Source: Bacteroides sp.
GTDB taxonomy: Bacteria > Bacteroidota > Bacteroidia > Bacteroidales > SM23-62
Assembly: GCA_011053095.1 (NCBI GenBank)
Contig: DRHS01000127.1
Coordinates: forward strand, 91,035-131,537
Reading direction: 5' to 3'
DNA length: 40,503 bases
Both the position numbers and the translations under genes were made by a program. The notes under the pieces are model-generated. The model was not told the origin of the DNA and did no database searches. It saw nothing but the letters and a program-made list of their open reading frames with translations. Positions 7,562-18,194 of the stretch are shown here, piece after piece (position 1 is the stretch's first letter; each line of letters opens with the position of its first letter).

Positions 7562-9367
7562 ATGCCTGACAACGCACGGAGCATATACCAAAAAATAACA
7601 AAGGCCCATAGACTTGAAACTGAGCAAATCAGGAAAAAATCGGGTTGGTATTCCCTGATCCGCCTGCTATTGTTTGTCCTTTCAATTTTCTTTCTGGCAG
7701 TCCAGCTCAATTCAAACCCTATCCTGGCAATAATACTCTCCATCTCAGCAATAATTCTGCTTTTTGTCTTTGTAAGGATGAGTTCAAAACTTACGGCCCG
7801 GAGAAAGATGCTCACAGAACTGATCCGAATTAATGAGGATGAGGTAGGGGTGTTGGACTGGAATTATGATGGCTTTGATTCAGGTGTGGAATATTTCGAT
7901 GCCAGCCACCCAAATTCTTCTGACCTCGACATATTTGGAGAAAACTCTCTCTTTCAGTACCTTAACCGGACCAGTCTCAGCAAGGGTGGTGACAGGCTGG
8001 CGGACCTCTTAAGCCAACCTTCAGAAGCCGATGATATATTGACCAGGCATGAAGCCATTGAGGAATTATCGGAAAAACTTAACTGGAGACAGTTATTTCT
8101 TGCCAGTGGAAGAATGTCAGAGGAAACCAGGGAGGATTTAACTCAACTCAATATCTGGCTTGATGAACAACCTTACTATACCAAAAACAGGTTTTACAGG
8201 ATTTTTCTCGTCGTTCTCCCATCACTTACTATCCTGAGCCTTGTACTTGCCTTCCTCTGGATCCCATACAACATACCCATATTCTTTGTTCTGCTACAGC
8301 TGGGTATCGTTGGGGTGAATCTCCGGCAGATAAACCACCATCATAATCAGGTCAGCCGGAAATATAACCTGATTAACAATTTTGCAAATCTCATCCGACT
8401 GGTTGAAGAAGAAAATTTCAAATCGGAAAACCTCAGGGAACTTAAAGAAGGATTATCATCTTCAGGTATCAGTGCGGGACTTCAGCTGAAAAAACTGGCA
8501 AGACTTGTTATCCGGTTCGACCACAGACTGAATATGGTCATGGCTGTAGTACTGAATGGAGTATTTATGTGGGACCTGCTATGTGTTCTCTGGCTTGAGA
8601 AGTGGAAAACCGCTAACGCCGCTGAAGTTCCCGGATGGTTTGACATCCTGGGAAAATTTGAAGCTCTGAACAGCCTGGCAAACTTCAGGTTTAATAATCC
8701 TGATTCCGTATATCCTGTTATTAGCAAAGATGAAATTATGATAGAGGCTGAGTCTCTTGGGCACCCACTTATACCCGGAAAGGAGAATATCCGTAATGAA
8801 ATGAAAATCAGTCAGACAGGAGAGTTTATGCTGATCACCGGTTCGAATATGGCCGGGAAAAGTACTTTCCTGAGGACAGTAGGTGTAAACCTTGTGCTGG
8901 CAAATGCCGGGTCACCGGTATATGCATCAAAAATGAAATGGAAACCGGTCCGAATTCTGTCGAGTATGCGGGTCAAAGATTCCCTGAGCAGCAGGGAATC
9001 CACTTTCTATGCAGAACTGAAGCGCCTGAGGATGATTATTGAGGTTTTGAAAACAGGGGAAAAGGTGATGGTTATACTTGACGAGATCCTTAAAGGGACA
9101 AATTCGAGGGACAAGCATTTTGGCTCTGAAATGTTTATACGGCAATTGCTAAAGGAGAATTGCGGGGGAATGATTGCAACCCATGACCTTGAACTAAGCA
9201 AGCTTGAAGAGGAATTCCCCGGCCGCCTTCTTAATTATAGCTTCGAAGTGCAGATCGAGAAAGAAGAATTTATTTTTGATTACAAACTTAGAAGGGGCTC
9301 CTGCCAGACTTTGAATGCCACCGAGTTGATGAAAAAAATGGGGATTTCCATCGAAGATAAAAACTGA
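7562..9367 (+). CDS. MutS-family ATPase domain protein with N-terminal transmembrane segments
   Basis: Hydrophobic N-terminus; 'LITGSNMAGKSTFLRTVGVN' Walker A; 'VMVILDEILKGTNSRDK' Walker B; 'MIATHDLELSKLE'. Confidence 0.85.
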   Translation: MPDNARSIYQKITKAHRLETEQIRKKSGWYSLIRLLLFVLSIFFLAVQLNSNPILAIILSISAIILLFVFVRMSSKLTARRKMLTELIRINEDEVGVLDWNYDGFDSGVEYFDASHPNSSDLDIFGENSLFQYLNRTSLSKGGDRLADLLSQPSEADDILTRHEAIEELSEKLNWRQLFLASGRMSEETREDLTQLNIWLDEQPYYTKNRFYRIFLVVLPSLTILSLVLAFLWIPYNIPIFFVLLQLGIVGVNLRQINHHHNQVSRKYNLINNFANLIRLVEEENFKSENLRELKEGLSSSGISAGLQLKKLARLVIRFDHRLNMVMAVVLNGVFMWDLLCVLWLEKWKTANAAEVPGWFDILGKFEALNSLANFRFNNPDSVYPVISKDEIMIEAESLGHPLIPGKENIRNEMKISQTGEFMLITGSNMAGKSTFLRTVGVNLVLANAGSPVYASKMKWKPVRILSSMRVKDSLSSRESTFYAELKRLRMIIEVLKTGEKVMVILDEILKGTNSRDKHFGSEMFIRQLLKENCGGMIATHDLELSKLEEEFPGRLLNYSFEVQIEKEEFIFDYKLRRGSCQTLNATELMKKMGISIEDKN

Positions 9368-9387
9368 TCATTCATTGAATCCATGAT

Positions 9388-10797
9388 ATGAAGAAATTTG
9401 TAATATTTGGTGTAATCGTCATTATTGGCTTGATAATGAGCTTTTTGCCTGCACCGGTAGGATTATCACAGGATAGCTGGATTTACTTCTCTCTGTTTGT
9501 TTGCGTATTTATTGGCTTAATACTTGAACCGTTCCCTTCAGCCTATATTGTCCTCCTGGGGGTTGTAATAGCATGTATACTAAAAATTGGACCTTCAGGA
9601 AATGTAATAGCATGGGGCTTATCCGGATTTTCCAATACAACTGTATGGCTCATTGTTATTGCATTTAATTTTGCATTGGGATATGAGAAAACCGGTTTGG
9701 GCAAACGGATTGCCCTGATTCTGGTGAGCAAAATGGGGAAGAGTACCCTCGGATTAGGATATGCAATTGCTTTGGCAGATTTAATCCTCGCACCATTTAT
9801 GCCTTCAAATACCGCAAGAAGTGGAGGGACAATTTTTCCAATAGTTCGAAATATTCCGGTTCTTTATGATTCTTCCCCGGACAAAGACCCCCGTAAAATA
9901 GGATCCTACATTTCCTGGGTGGCTTTAGCCAGTACCTGTGTAACAAGTTCAATGTTTTATACGGCTCTGGCAACAAATGTTTTAGCGAAAAGCCTTGTCC
10001 TGGATGCAGGAATCCCGGTTCCTTCATGGACAGAATGGTTTTTTTACTTCTTACCTGTTGGCATAATACTAATCCTGTCAGTACCCTTAATAACATATTT
10101 TGTTTATCCTCCAACCATAAAGATCTCTGAGACTATTCCGGTATGGGCTGGAAATGAACTTAAGAAGATGGGCAAAATCAGCAGAAATGAGATTATAATG
10201 ACCCTACTGGCCAGCATGGCCTTATTACTATGGATATTTGGAAGTTTTCTGGGAATTCATGCAACTCTCACCGCCCTGGCAGTTCTCTGCCTCATGGTCT
10301 TATTTAATATTATTTCCTGGAACGATATCTTAACGAATAAGGCTGCCTGGAATGTTTTTATTTGGTTTGGAGCAATGGTTACCCTTGCCGGGGGACTAAA
10401 CAATGTTGGATTTCTGGATTGGTTTGCAATCAAAATTACATCAGCAATTTCAATCTTTTCACCTGCACTCATCCTGGTATTTTTATTGCTTGTGTTTTAC
10501 TTTATCCATTATCTGTTTGCAAGTTCAACAGCCCATGCGACAGCTTTGTTGATATTATTTTTAGTTACAGGCAGAAATATTGAGGGTATGGATTTCACCC
10601 TTTTGACCTACCTGCTATTGTATTCACTTGGTTTAATGGGAATACTTACACCCTATGCAACCGGTGCAAGTCCCATCTGGTACGGGTTAGGGTATATACC
10701 CTCAAAAACTTTCTGGCGTCTGGGGGCTCTTTTCGGAATTATTTTTATCGGAGTTTTAATTTTGGTTGGGATACCCTGGTTAAAACTCTGGCTATAG
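9388..10797 (+). CDS. DASS-family anion (di/tricarboxylate) transporter
   Basis: 469 aa polytopic; 'MPSNTARSGGTIFPI' and 'TPYATGASPIWYG...' motifs. Confidence 0.85.
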   Translation: MKKFVIFGVIVIIGLIMSFLPAPVGLSQDSWIYFSLFVCVFIGLILEPFPSAYIVLLGVVIACILKIGPSGNVIAWGLSGFSNTTVWLIVIAFNFALGYEKTGLGKRIALILVSKMGKSTLGLGYAIALADLILAPFMPSNTARSGGTIFPIVRNIPVLYDSSPDKDPRKIGSYISWVALASTCVTSSMFYTALATNVLAKSLVLDAGIPVPSWTEWFFYFLPVGIILILSVPLITYFVYPPTIKISETIPVWAGNELKKMGKISRNEIIMTLLASMALLLWIFGSFLGIHATLTALAVLCLMVLFNIISWNDILTNKAAWNVFIWFGAMVTLAGGLNNVGFLDWFAIKITSAISIFSPALILVFLLLVFYFIHYLFASSTAHATALLILFLVTGRNIEGMDFTLLTYLLLYSLGLMGILTPYATGASPIWYGLGYIPSKTFWRLGALFGIIFIGVLILVGIPWLKLWL

Positions 10798-11862
10798 GAG
10801 ATCTTTTAATACATCCACCACGGCGTCGCCGCAATCCTTAGTATTTGCATTGCCTCCCATGTCAGGTGTATGAGCTATCTTCTCCTTAAGGACAATTTCA
10901 ATTGCTCTCATGATAGATTCGGCGGCTTCCTCTTGTCCCAGGTGCTCCATCATCATTGCAGCCGACCATATAGTTGCAATGGGATTGGCAATTTTTTTAC
11001 CGGCAATATCCGGTGCAGAACCATGAACAGGTTCAAACATCGAAGGATATTCGCGCTCAGGATTTATATTGGCAGAAGCGGCAATTCCAATAGTGCCTGC
11101 AACAGCCGGAGCAAGATCAGATAAAATATCTCCAAAAAGATTTGAGCCAACCACCACATCATACCAGTCCGGATGCAGCACAAAATAGGCTGTTAAAATG
11201 TCGATGTGATACTGGTCTGTACGTATATCAGGGTATTCTTTTTTAATAGCAGCGAAACGTTCGTCCCAGAATGGCATTGTATGAACAATCCCATTTGATT
11301 TGGTAGCAGAAGTAAGATGCTTTTCAGGGCGTGTGCCGGCCAGTTCAAATGCATATCGCATCACCCTGTCAACACCCCGGCGTGTAAAAACACTTTGCTG
11401 GCTCACCATTTCATCCTCTGTCCCCTGAAAAATTCTCCCACCGATTTCAGAATACTCGCCTTCATTATTTTCCCGGACTATCATAAGGTTGATATCTTCT
11501 GCGGTTCTTCCCGCCAGTGGACAAGGAACACCTTCAAATAATCGCACAGGCCGTAAATTGATGTATTGATGAAACGTCCTTCGTATAGGAATTAATAAAC
11601 CCCACAGGGAAATATGGTCAGGGACCCCGGGAAAACCAACTGCACCCAGAAAGATTGAATCTTTGTTCGCGAGTTGTTGCAAGCCATCATCAGGCATCAT
11701 TTTTCCGGACTTCGCATAATGTTGGCAACTCCAATCAAACTCATCCCATTTAAAGGAAATATTAAATCGGGTACTCATACTTTCCAGAACCTTAATTCCT
11801 TCAGGAATAACTTCCTTGCCTATTCCGTCACCCTGGATTACTGCAATATCAAAAGTTTTCAT
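10792..11862 (-). CDS. Tartrate / D-malate dehydrogenase-like (isocitrate/isopropylmalate DH family)
   Basis: 'IAVIQGDGIGKEVIPEG...NLFGDILSDLAPAVAGTIGIAASANINPEREYPSMFEPVHGSAPDIAGK'. Confidence 0.85.
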   Translation of the reverse strand: MKTFDIAVIQGDGIGKEVIPEGIKVLESMSTRFNISFKWDEFDWSCQHYAKSGKMMPDDGLQQLANKDSIFLGAVGFPGVPDHISLWGLLIPIRRTFHQYINLRPVRLFEGVPCPLAGRTAEDINLMIVRENNEGEYSEIGGRIFQGTEDEMVSQQSVFTRRGVDRVMRYAFELAGTRPEKHLTSATKSNGIVHTMPFWDERFAAIKKEYPDIRTDQYHIDILTAYFVLHPDWYDVVVGSNLFGDILSDLAPAVAGTIGIAASANINPEREYPSMFEPVHGSAPDIAGKKIANPIATIWSAAMMMEHLGQEEAAESIMRAIEIVLKEKIAHTPDMGGNANTKDCGDAVVDVLKDLL

Positions 11863-11874
11863 AAGATTTCAAGT

Positions 11875-13008
11875 TTAGGGTTCGATCATAGATATCCGAT
11901 ACAGGCGTACATGTGCGTCTTCACCGGCAACGGCTATCAGGTTACCATGAACATCTATGTACTCGATGCTTGCACCATCAGCCAGAACCGTGGGATTACC
12001 TACCATTTGCCAGTCGCTGGTTCGAAAAACTCTTATACGCCCTTCACCATCATCGCGGCCTCCTGCAATCAAATAGCGCCCGTCGGAACTCCAGGCAACG
12101 GCCTCTATATATACTAAACTGGAGTATTGATTAACCAATGACATATCCCAGGTACGCCAGACAGTTACCTCCCCTCCACCATTCCCGGCAGCAACAAGCC
12201 TCTCGTCGGGTGAGAAACGTACAGACTTAATAGAAGTCGCGTCAGGAATAAGACCATCCCCTACTGAATTCCAGTCACTGGTTCTGACAAGCATTACATC
12301 ACCGGCGTTGCCGGCAATGACCATGAAATTTCCATCCGAAGTAAAGTGAATTGAATTAACAACACTTCCCTTGCTATCCTTTCCATATTCGACATTTTTC
12401 AGCATTTCCCAATTTTTTATCCCCAATACTATCGCTGAACGACGGGATGCATAGGCTAAAAACCGGCCATCGGGCGAAATACTAAGTCCATCAACTTCGT
12501 CATTGACCTCAATATGCCTGACCAGCAATCCCTCAGAAAGGTCAAATATCTTAATACCGTTGAGGTTGCCCCCAACTACCACAAACCTGCCATCGGAAGT
12601 GAAAGCACCACACTCGACTTCCAGCGATTTTGTTAATCCTCCGGAAATACCGGAAACCAATTTACTGTCAAGGCGACTGACTTCCTCCTTAGTAATATAT
12701 GTAAACCTGTGCCTTATGCTACCATCGGAAGCATTGAGAACATAAACTTCTCCCTGTCCATTTCCGGTGACCAGTAACTTGCCGTCTGCAGAGAACTCAA
12801 CGAACTCAACAGTAATTCCATCTTCCACATCACCAATGACTTCTCCTGCTTTCCAGCGAGGGTCTATCTGAGTGCCCCAGAGAGGTTCCAGCCAGAACGA
12901 GGCACCTCCGGCAACAGATTCCCTATTCCGGCCATCCTGGGCATTCGAGAAGGGTATGGTTGCGCAAATCAGGAGTGAAATAATCAGTGTATTCTTAAAG
13001 GCTTTCAT
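11875..13008 (-). CDS. Secreted WD40-repeat protein
   Basis: Signal peptide MKAFKNTLIISLLICATIPFSNA; repeated 'FSxDGxLLVTGNGxGEVYVL' units. Confidence 0.8.
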   Translation of the reverse strand: MKAFKNTLIISLLICATIPFSNAQDGRNRESVAGGASFWLEPLWGTQIDPRWKAGEVIGDVEDGITVEFVEFSADGKLLVTGNGQGEVYVLNASDGSIRHRFTYITKEEVSRLDSKLVSGISGGLTKSLEVECGAFTSDGRFVVVGGNLNGIKIFDLSEGLLVRHIEVNDEVDGLSISPDGRFLAYASRRSAIVLGIKNWEMLKNVEYGKDSKGSVVNSIHFTSDGNFMVIAGNAGDVMLVRTSDWNSVGDGLIPDATSIKSVRFSPDERLVAAGNGGGEVTVWRTWDMSLVNQYSSLVYIEAVAWSSDGRYLIAGGRDDGEGRIRVFRTSDWQMVGNPTVLADGASIEYIDVHGNLIAVAGEDAHVRLYRISMIEP

Positions 13009-13027
13009 TGCTGTAATTTTTAATTTA

Positions 13028-13798
13028 TTATAATCTGGGAATTGTTAATCCGCCATCTACCATTATGACCTCGCCGGTTGAGTAAGGGAATAAACCTTTG
13101 ACCAGGGCCAGTACAACTTTTCCAACATCTTCCGGTTGTCCCCATCTCGGCTGAACGCTTAGTCCCTCTTGAAAAAGTTTGTCATATTTTTGCTTTACAC
13201 CAGCGGTCATATCGGTTTCTATTACACCCGGGCGCACCTCGTAAACCGGAATGTCATATTCACCCAAACGGGCAGCGAACAGTTTAGTCATCATGCTCAA
13301 ACCTGCTTTACTGATACAATATTCTCCCCGGTTTACAGAAGCGACAGTTGCAGAAACTGAAGTAATATTGATAATTGAGCCAAAGAAACCGGCATCCTCC
13401 TTTTTTTGTTCAACCAACCAATTTGCCACAGACTGACTAAGAAAATACGGTCCCCGGAGATTTGTTTTCATCACATAATCAAAACTTTCTTCGGTGGCTT
13501 CCAGTATATCATTTCTTTCCTTTGGCGCCACACCGGCATTGTTGACAAGGAAGTTTAATTGTCCAAACTCCTTACGGATCTTTTCAAGAACCGTTTCTCT
13601 GCTGACCTTCTGACTGATATCTCCCTGGCAATAAATTACTCTTATTCCATGTCCCCTGAGCTTCTCTAAAACATCTTCTACCTGTTTTTCAGGACGAACT
13701 CCATTGATAGCCAGATCTATTCCTTCTTTCGCCAGTTCAATTGCAATTCCCAGACCTATACCTCTTGATCCTCCGGTAATTAACGCTGTTTTTTTCAT
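13028..13798 (-). CDS. Short-chain dehydrogenase/reductase (3-ketoacyl-ACP reductase-like)
   Basis: TGGSRGIG; NNAG; YCISKAG; C-terminal GEVIMVDGG. Confidence 0.9.
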   Translation of the reverse strand: MKKTALITGGSRGIGLGIAIELAKEGIDLAINGVRPEKQVEDVLEKLRGHGIRVIYCQGDISQKVSRETVLEKIRKEFGQLNFLVNNAGVAPKERNDILEATEESFDYVMKTNLRGPYFLSQSVANWLVEQKKEDAGFFGSIINITSVSATVASVNRGEYCISKAGLSMMTKLFAARLGEYDIPVYEVRPGVIETDMTAGVKQKYDKLFQEGLSVQPRWGQPEDVGKVVLALVKGLFPYSTGEVIMVDGGLTIPRL

Positions 13799-13811
13799 AT
13801 TAATGTTCTAC

Positions 13812-14957
13812 CTATATTTTTGGTACTTCCACCCATGCTTTTTTTGCCCAGCTTTGAAGACCTTTTTCGGCAAGCTGAACTCCTTTAGCCCCTTCTTTCA
13901 GATTCCAGGGGAAGGGATCATTCTTAACGACATGTTTAAGAAACAGTTCCCATTGAACTTTAAAAGCATTTTCAAAGACCTCCTGTTCAGGAACTTCTGA
14001 CCATCCTTCATAGAATTTTATGGGATTCGGAATGTCAGGATTCCAGACAGGTTTTGGAGTATTGCCATAATGTTGTGTATAGCAGTCACGTAATCCGGCT
14101 ACTGCAGAGCCTTTTGTCCCATCCACCTGTATGGTCAGCAAATCATCCCGTCTGACACGCACGCACCAGGATGAGTTAAAGTGGGCTATAATACCACCTT
14201 CAAGTTCAAAGGTAGCATATGCTGCATCATCAGCGGTAGATTTGTAAGCATTGCCCTGCTCATCAATTCTCTCTTTTATATGGGTTGCTCCCAGACATGA
14301 TACTGATTTGACGCTTCCAAATAAATTATCCAATACATATCTCCAATGACATAACATATCGATAATAATTCCACCATCATCTTCCTTACGGTAATTCCAT
14401 GACGGCCTTTGTGCAGGAACGGTATGACCCTCAAATACCCAGTATCCGAACTCGCCCCGAATAGATAATATTTCACCAAAGAAATCATTTTGTATAAGTC
14501 GTTTTAGCTTCAGCAATCCGGGAAGCCAGAGTTTATCCTGAACCACCCCATGTTTAATACCAGCCTTTTCACAAAAGTCATACAGTTCAATCGCCGTATT
14601 AAAATCAGAGGCAATTGGTTTCTCACAATAAACATGTTTCCCATTGGATGCGGCCAGTTTTACAGCCTCCGCCCTCCTCCCGGTAACCTGGGCATCAAAG
14701 TATATTTCATAGGCAGGATCTGAAATCACACTGTCAAGATCCGTGGTATATTTCTCAACTCCTGATAATTCACAGAGCTCCTTGAGCTTGGCTTCATTTC
14801 GTCCGACCAGAATTGGATCCGGCATAATATATTCACTATCTGAAATTTTTACACCTCCCTGCTTTATGATTTCAACGATGGAACGCATGAGATGCTGATT
14901 CTTACCCATTCTGCCGGTAACACCGTTCATAATAATTCCTACATTGTGTACTTTCAT
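13812..14957 (-). CDS. Gfo/Idh/MocA-family oxidoreductase
   Basis: 'NGKHVYCEKPIASDFNTAIELYDFCEKAGIKHGVVQDKLWLPGL'. Confidence 0.9.
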   Translation of the reverse strand: MKVHNVGIIMNGVTGRMGKNQHLMRSIVEIIKQGGVKISDSEYIMPDPILVGRNEAKLKELCELSGVEKYTTDLDSVISDPAYEIYFDAQVTGRRAEAVKLAASNGKHVYCEKPIASDFNTAIELYDFCEKAGIKHGVVQDKLWLPGLLKLKRLIQNDFFGEILSIRGEFGYWVFEGHTVPAQRPSWNYRKEDDGGIIIDMLCHWRYVLDNLFGSVKSVSCLGATHIKERIDEQGNAYKSTADDAAYATFELEGGIIAHFNSSWCVRVRRDDLLTIQVDGTKGSAVAGLRDCYTQHYGNTPKPVWNPDIPNPIKFYEGWSEVPEQEVFENAFKVQWELFLKHVVKNDPFPWNLKEGAKGVQLAEKGLQSWAKKAWVEVPKI

Positions 14958-14971
14958 CTTAAATCCTTTTC

Positions 14972-15802
14972 TTAACTGTGGTTAATATATGCATTGACTA
15001 TTTTACCCAGGAACACATCCATATCACTTTCCCAAAATTTCGTAGAGAATATTTCCACTTCATTATATCCTGAAAATCCGGCCTCCTCGACCCATCCTCT
15101 GATTTTTTTTAAAGGTATGCAACCCTCTCCCATTAATCCTCTGTCCAGAAGCATATCATCTGTCGGAACATTCCAGTCACAAATGTGATATGCGAACAGG
15201 TTGTTTTGTTTGCCACATCTTTTAATCTGGTTCTCTAAATCATCGTCAAACCAGAGATGGTAAACATCTACTGCAATACCCACAAAATCATTGTTAAAAA
15301 ACTCGGCCAATTCATTTGCCTGCTTTAGAGAGGTTATTGCCGAACGTGTATCTGCATACATGGGATGCAGGGGTTCAATCGCCAGTTTTACATTAAGCTC
15401 TTGTGCCCTGGGCAGAATATTTTCAATTCCTTCCTTAATCTGTTCCCTTGAAGTTTGAAGGGATTGCCCGGGTTCTGCACCACAGACAAGAACCAACATC
15501 GGGATTTCCATCTCAGCAGCCTCCTGTAACATTTTAATGTTATCATCTACAGCCACATTTCTTTTTTCTGATTCCAGAGCCGGAAAAAAACCACCCCTTA
15601 CATAGGAGACGGGACTAAGATCATTTTTCTTCAAACAGTCTTTTACAGTTCTGTAATCCAAATCGGCCACAGCATCCCTCCATATGGAAATACCTTTAAC
15701 ACCGATCTCTGAATATTTTGAGCAGGCAAGTTCAAATTCAAGAGGCTTTGTTGTAATGGTGTGAATGCACAGCCCATCCAGGCTTTTGATCTCGGTTGCC
15801 AT
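14972..15802 (-). CDS. Sugar phosphate isomerase/epimerase (TIM barrel)
   Basis: 'LAIEPLHPMYADTRSAITSLKQANELAEFF...GIAVDVYHLWFDDDL...GFSGYNEVEIF'. Confidence 0.9.
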   Translation of the reverse strand: MATEIKSLDGLCIHTITTKPLEFELACSKYSEIGVKGISIWRDAVADLDYRTVKDCLKKNDLSPVSYVRGGFFPALESEKRNVAVDDNIKMLQEAAEMEIPMLVLVCGAEPGQSLQTSREQIKEGIENILPRAQELNVKLAIEPLHPMYADTRSAITSLKQANELAEFFNNDFVGIAVDVYHLWFDDDLENQIKRCGKQNNLFAYHICDWNVPTDDMLLDRGLMGEGCIPLKKIRGWVEEAGFSGYNEVEIFSTKFWESDMDVFLGKIVNAYINHS

Positions 15803-15812
15803 CAGTCACAAA

Positions 15813-17201
15813 TTATATTGAAAGATTTTCTATGCATCCAAAAAACGTGTAGTATTTCTGATCCTTTAATATTCTTGACAGGTAAAGCGATGCTTCACGC
15901 ATATGATAATCTCCCCACATGCTTGACTCTCCATATGCTGCACGATTTTTATCCGGTTTATTGTCCCACCCCATGGGCTCATGATAAATGGTATGCAACA
16001 GAATTCCCTGGTGACTGGAAGCAGTACTGAGGTATGGTTCATCCAGTAATGTCTTCATAACCGATAAACCGGCCTGCCAGTACTTCTTGCCCAGCTCTGG
16101 TTCTTTCCTCTCCAGGTATCTGCCAAGTCTAAGCAATCCCTGTGCACCGATCGCTGCAGCAGAACTGTCAACAGGTTCATGTTCATTGAAAGGGTCGGCC
16201 TTTTGATCAAGCAGCCTTTCCATTTTATGAATGGCAGGTGCCCCTGTGTCCCAATAAGGAATTCCATCAACCGGGGTATTCTCAATATAAAAATCACAGG
16301 TTGCTTTGGCCGCCTCAAGCATAAAATTTTCTATTTCCTTTTTACCTCCATAACTTTTCAAGGATTCTTCAGGCAGCAAATCGAATAATTCCAGTTCCTC
16401 TGCGAAACCGCACATTGCCCAGGATAATCCCCGCGTCCACGTTGTATAACCGCTAAATCCCTGTTGAGCATTCGGACAACGATAATTTCCATCAATTACA
16501 TTAAAAATGCTCTCATGAGCTGTTCTCCCCCGGACATCATATCCATCTCTGCCTTTGCCATAATACACGGAATAATCTGAAGTTGCCTTTGCATGCTGAA
16601 TTGCTCTTCCCAGAAGATCTATTCTTTCATCACCTTCCCCCTGAAAAACATGACCCAGCAGGTGGCTTATCATAAGTACACGAATGGTACGTATTGTATC
16701 CACAAATAATGAATGGGGACCGTTAAATGAGTATATGAATCCACCTTCCTTTATTTTTGTCCATCTGCTTGATTGTACAGCGCCGCTTATTTTAAGTGCC
16801 AGTTCATAGAAGTTTCTCTCCCATTCATTTGCGGGTATTTTCGACTCCAGCATAAGCCGAAGCAAATTACCATACGTACTGACATTGTTAAATCCATGAT
16901 CGTGTACGCCAATATGACTTACATGGGGCGCCATAAGATTTAAGGTATTCTCCCTGCCGTAATTCAGAAAGTATTCATCCCCGGAAACATCAAATTGCAT
17001 AATGGCCGATCCATATTGAAATCCCTGAGTCCACTCAGTCCACCCCCGCGTGGAATATTTCCCTCCAACAGTAAAAACAGGTGAGCCCTGGCTCTTATCA
17101 TAATCCTTTTCAATCAGCCTGATTTTATCACCCGAGAGTGACCAGAACCTATCAAGCTTATCGGAAAATTGTTCAGGGGATAAATCAAATTCAATCTTCA
17201 T
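15813..17201 (-). CDS. Glycoside hydrolase family 88-like (unsaturated glucuronyl hydrolase)
   Basis: 'HDHGFNNVSTYGNLLRL...FSGYTTWTRGLSWAMCGFAEELE...PYWDTGAPA...DSSAAAIGAQGLLRL'; no signal peptide. Confidence 0.8.
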   Translation of the reverse strand: MKIEFDLSPEQFSDKLDRFWSLSGDKIRLIEKDYDKSQGSPVFTVGGKYSTRGWTEWTQGFQYGSAIMQFDVSGDEYFLNYGRENTLNLMAPHVSHIGVHDHGFNNVSTYGNLLRLMLESKIPANEWERNFYELALKISGAVQSSRWTKIKEGGFIYSFNGPHSLFVDTIRTIRVLMISHLLGHVFQGEGDERIDLLGRAIQHAKATSDYSVYYGKGRDGYDVRGRTAHESIFNVIDGNYRCPNAQQGFSGYTTWTRGLSWAMCGFAEELELFDLLPEESLKSYGGKKEIENFMLEAAKATCDFYIENTPVDGIPYWDTGAPAIHKMERLLDQKADPFNEHEPVDSSAAAIGAQGLLRLGRYLERKEPELGKKYWQAGLSVMKTLLDEPYLSTASSHQGILLHTIYHEPMGWDNKPDKNRAAYGESSMWGDYHMREASLYLSRILKDQKYYTFFGCIENLSI

Positions 17202-17294
17202 GTAGAAAAAGTAATAGAATTAGTAAGTAATTCGCTTTTCTCAAATTTACAATAAAAAATATATTCCGTGTGGTACAGGTATCCTTCCGGAAGA

Positions 17295-18194
17295 TCAAAA
17301 TGAATATACCAATCCGATACTCAGTACTTCTTTGAATTGAACGGCAGAATTATAAGGCTGACTGGCATCATCCAGAAAGGTTACATCCTGGTCGTATACA
17401 AGCTTTGTATTAATATTGGCCGAGAAGAATTCATTGATTTTAAACCAGAGAGACATATCCCAGTTTACATCAACAACTGAAAGATCCTCATAAGGTATAA
17501 ACATAGATAGTGTGGTTGTAAGCCGGATGTTTTTTACAAGGTCTTTGTTTAGCGCTACCATCAGGTCCATCCCACCCCTGAATCGTAACTTCTTACCAGG
17601 CTCCACCCCATACATACCCCTTGCAGAAAGTGTATCATCCGTCACGAAAGTTGTTTTCCCGTTGACAGGAGAAAATGTAAATGAGAAAGACTCATTATCA
17701 GCAAACTTATGGTTATAGGTAATACCAATACCAAGTTTTGAATAACCCGGTGCCATAAACTTTGAGACAAGAATGGCCGTATCGTTCTCGTATACATATC
17801 CATCGTAGAACTGGGTCCGCAGATTACCCAGGGCAGAGAGATACCATTTATTACCAATTTTGTAACCATAACGTGAGGTCAGAACTAAATTGTCATCGGT
17901 CTTCTTAAAGCCTTTGTCTGATTCTCCGAGACGCTGCGCTCCATATCCTGCATCAAGGATTGTCTGCCACAAATGTGGATTCTTTTCATATTTCACACTA
18001 TAAAAAACAAGACCATTAAAGGATGCGGAGGGTACTCCTCCCCCTGACCAGTTTGAAAGTCCAACCTGGGAAAAAGTAATACCGGCTTTTCCTGAATGGC
18101 TCCAATAGCTGGTATCAGGATTTTCCTGTGCATTCAGATATGTGCTGCTGCAAACGACAGTTAGCAGGACAAAAACAGATTTTAATGTTGTCAT
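17295..18194 (-). CDS. DUF3078-like outer-membrane-associated protein
   Basis: Signal peptide; 'WSHSGKAGITFSQVGLSNWSGGGVPSASFNGLVFYSVKYEKNPHLWQTILDAGYG'. Confidence 0.75.
   Translation of the reverse strand: MTTLKSVFVLLTVVCSSTYLNAQENPDTSYWSHSGKAGITFSQVGLSNWSGGGVPSASFNGLVFYSVKYEKNPHLWQTILDAGYGAQRLGESDKGFKKTDDNLVLTSRYGYKIGNKWYLSALGNLRTQFYDGYVYENDTAILVSKFMAPGYSKLGIGITYNHKFADNESFSFTFSPVNGKTTFVTDDTLSARGMYGVEPGKKLRFRGGMDLMVALNKDLVKNIRLTTTLSMFIPYEDLSVVDVNWDMSLWFKINEFFSANINTKLVYDQDVTFLDDASQPYNSAVQFKEVLSIGLVYSF

Noticed and set aside
8482-9201. Several 61-81 aa antisense ORFs inside the MutS-like gene (and similar antisense ORFs elsewhere)
   Set aside because: Overlap a strongly supported CDS and lack domain-like composition; treated as chance open frames.
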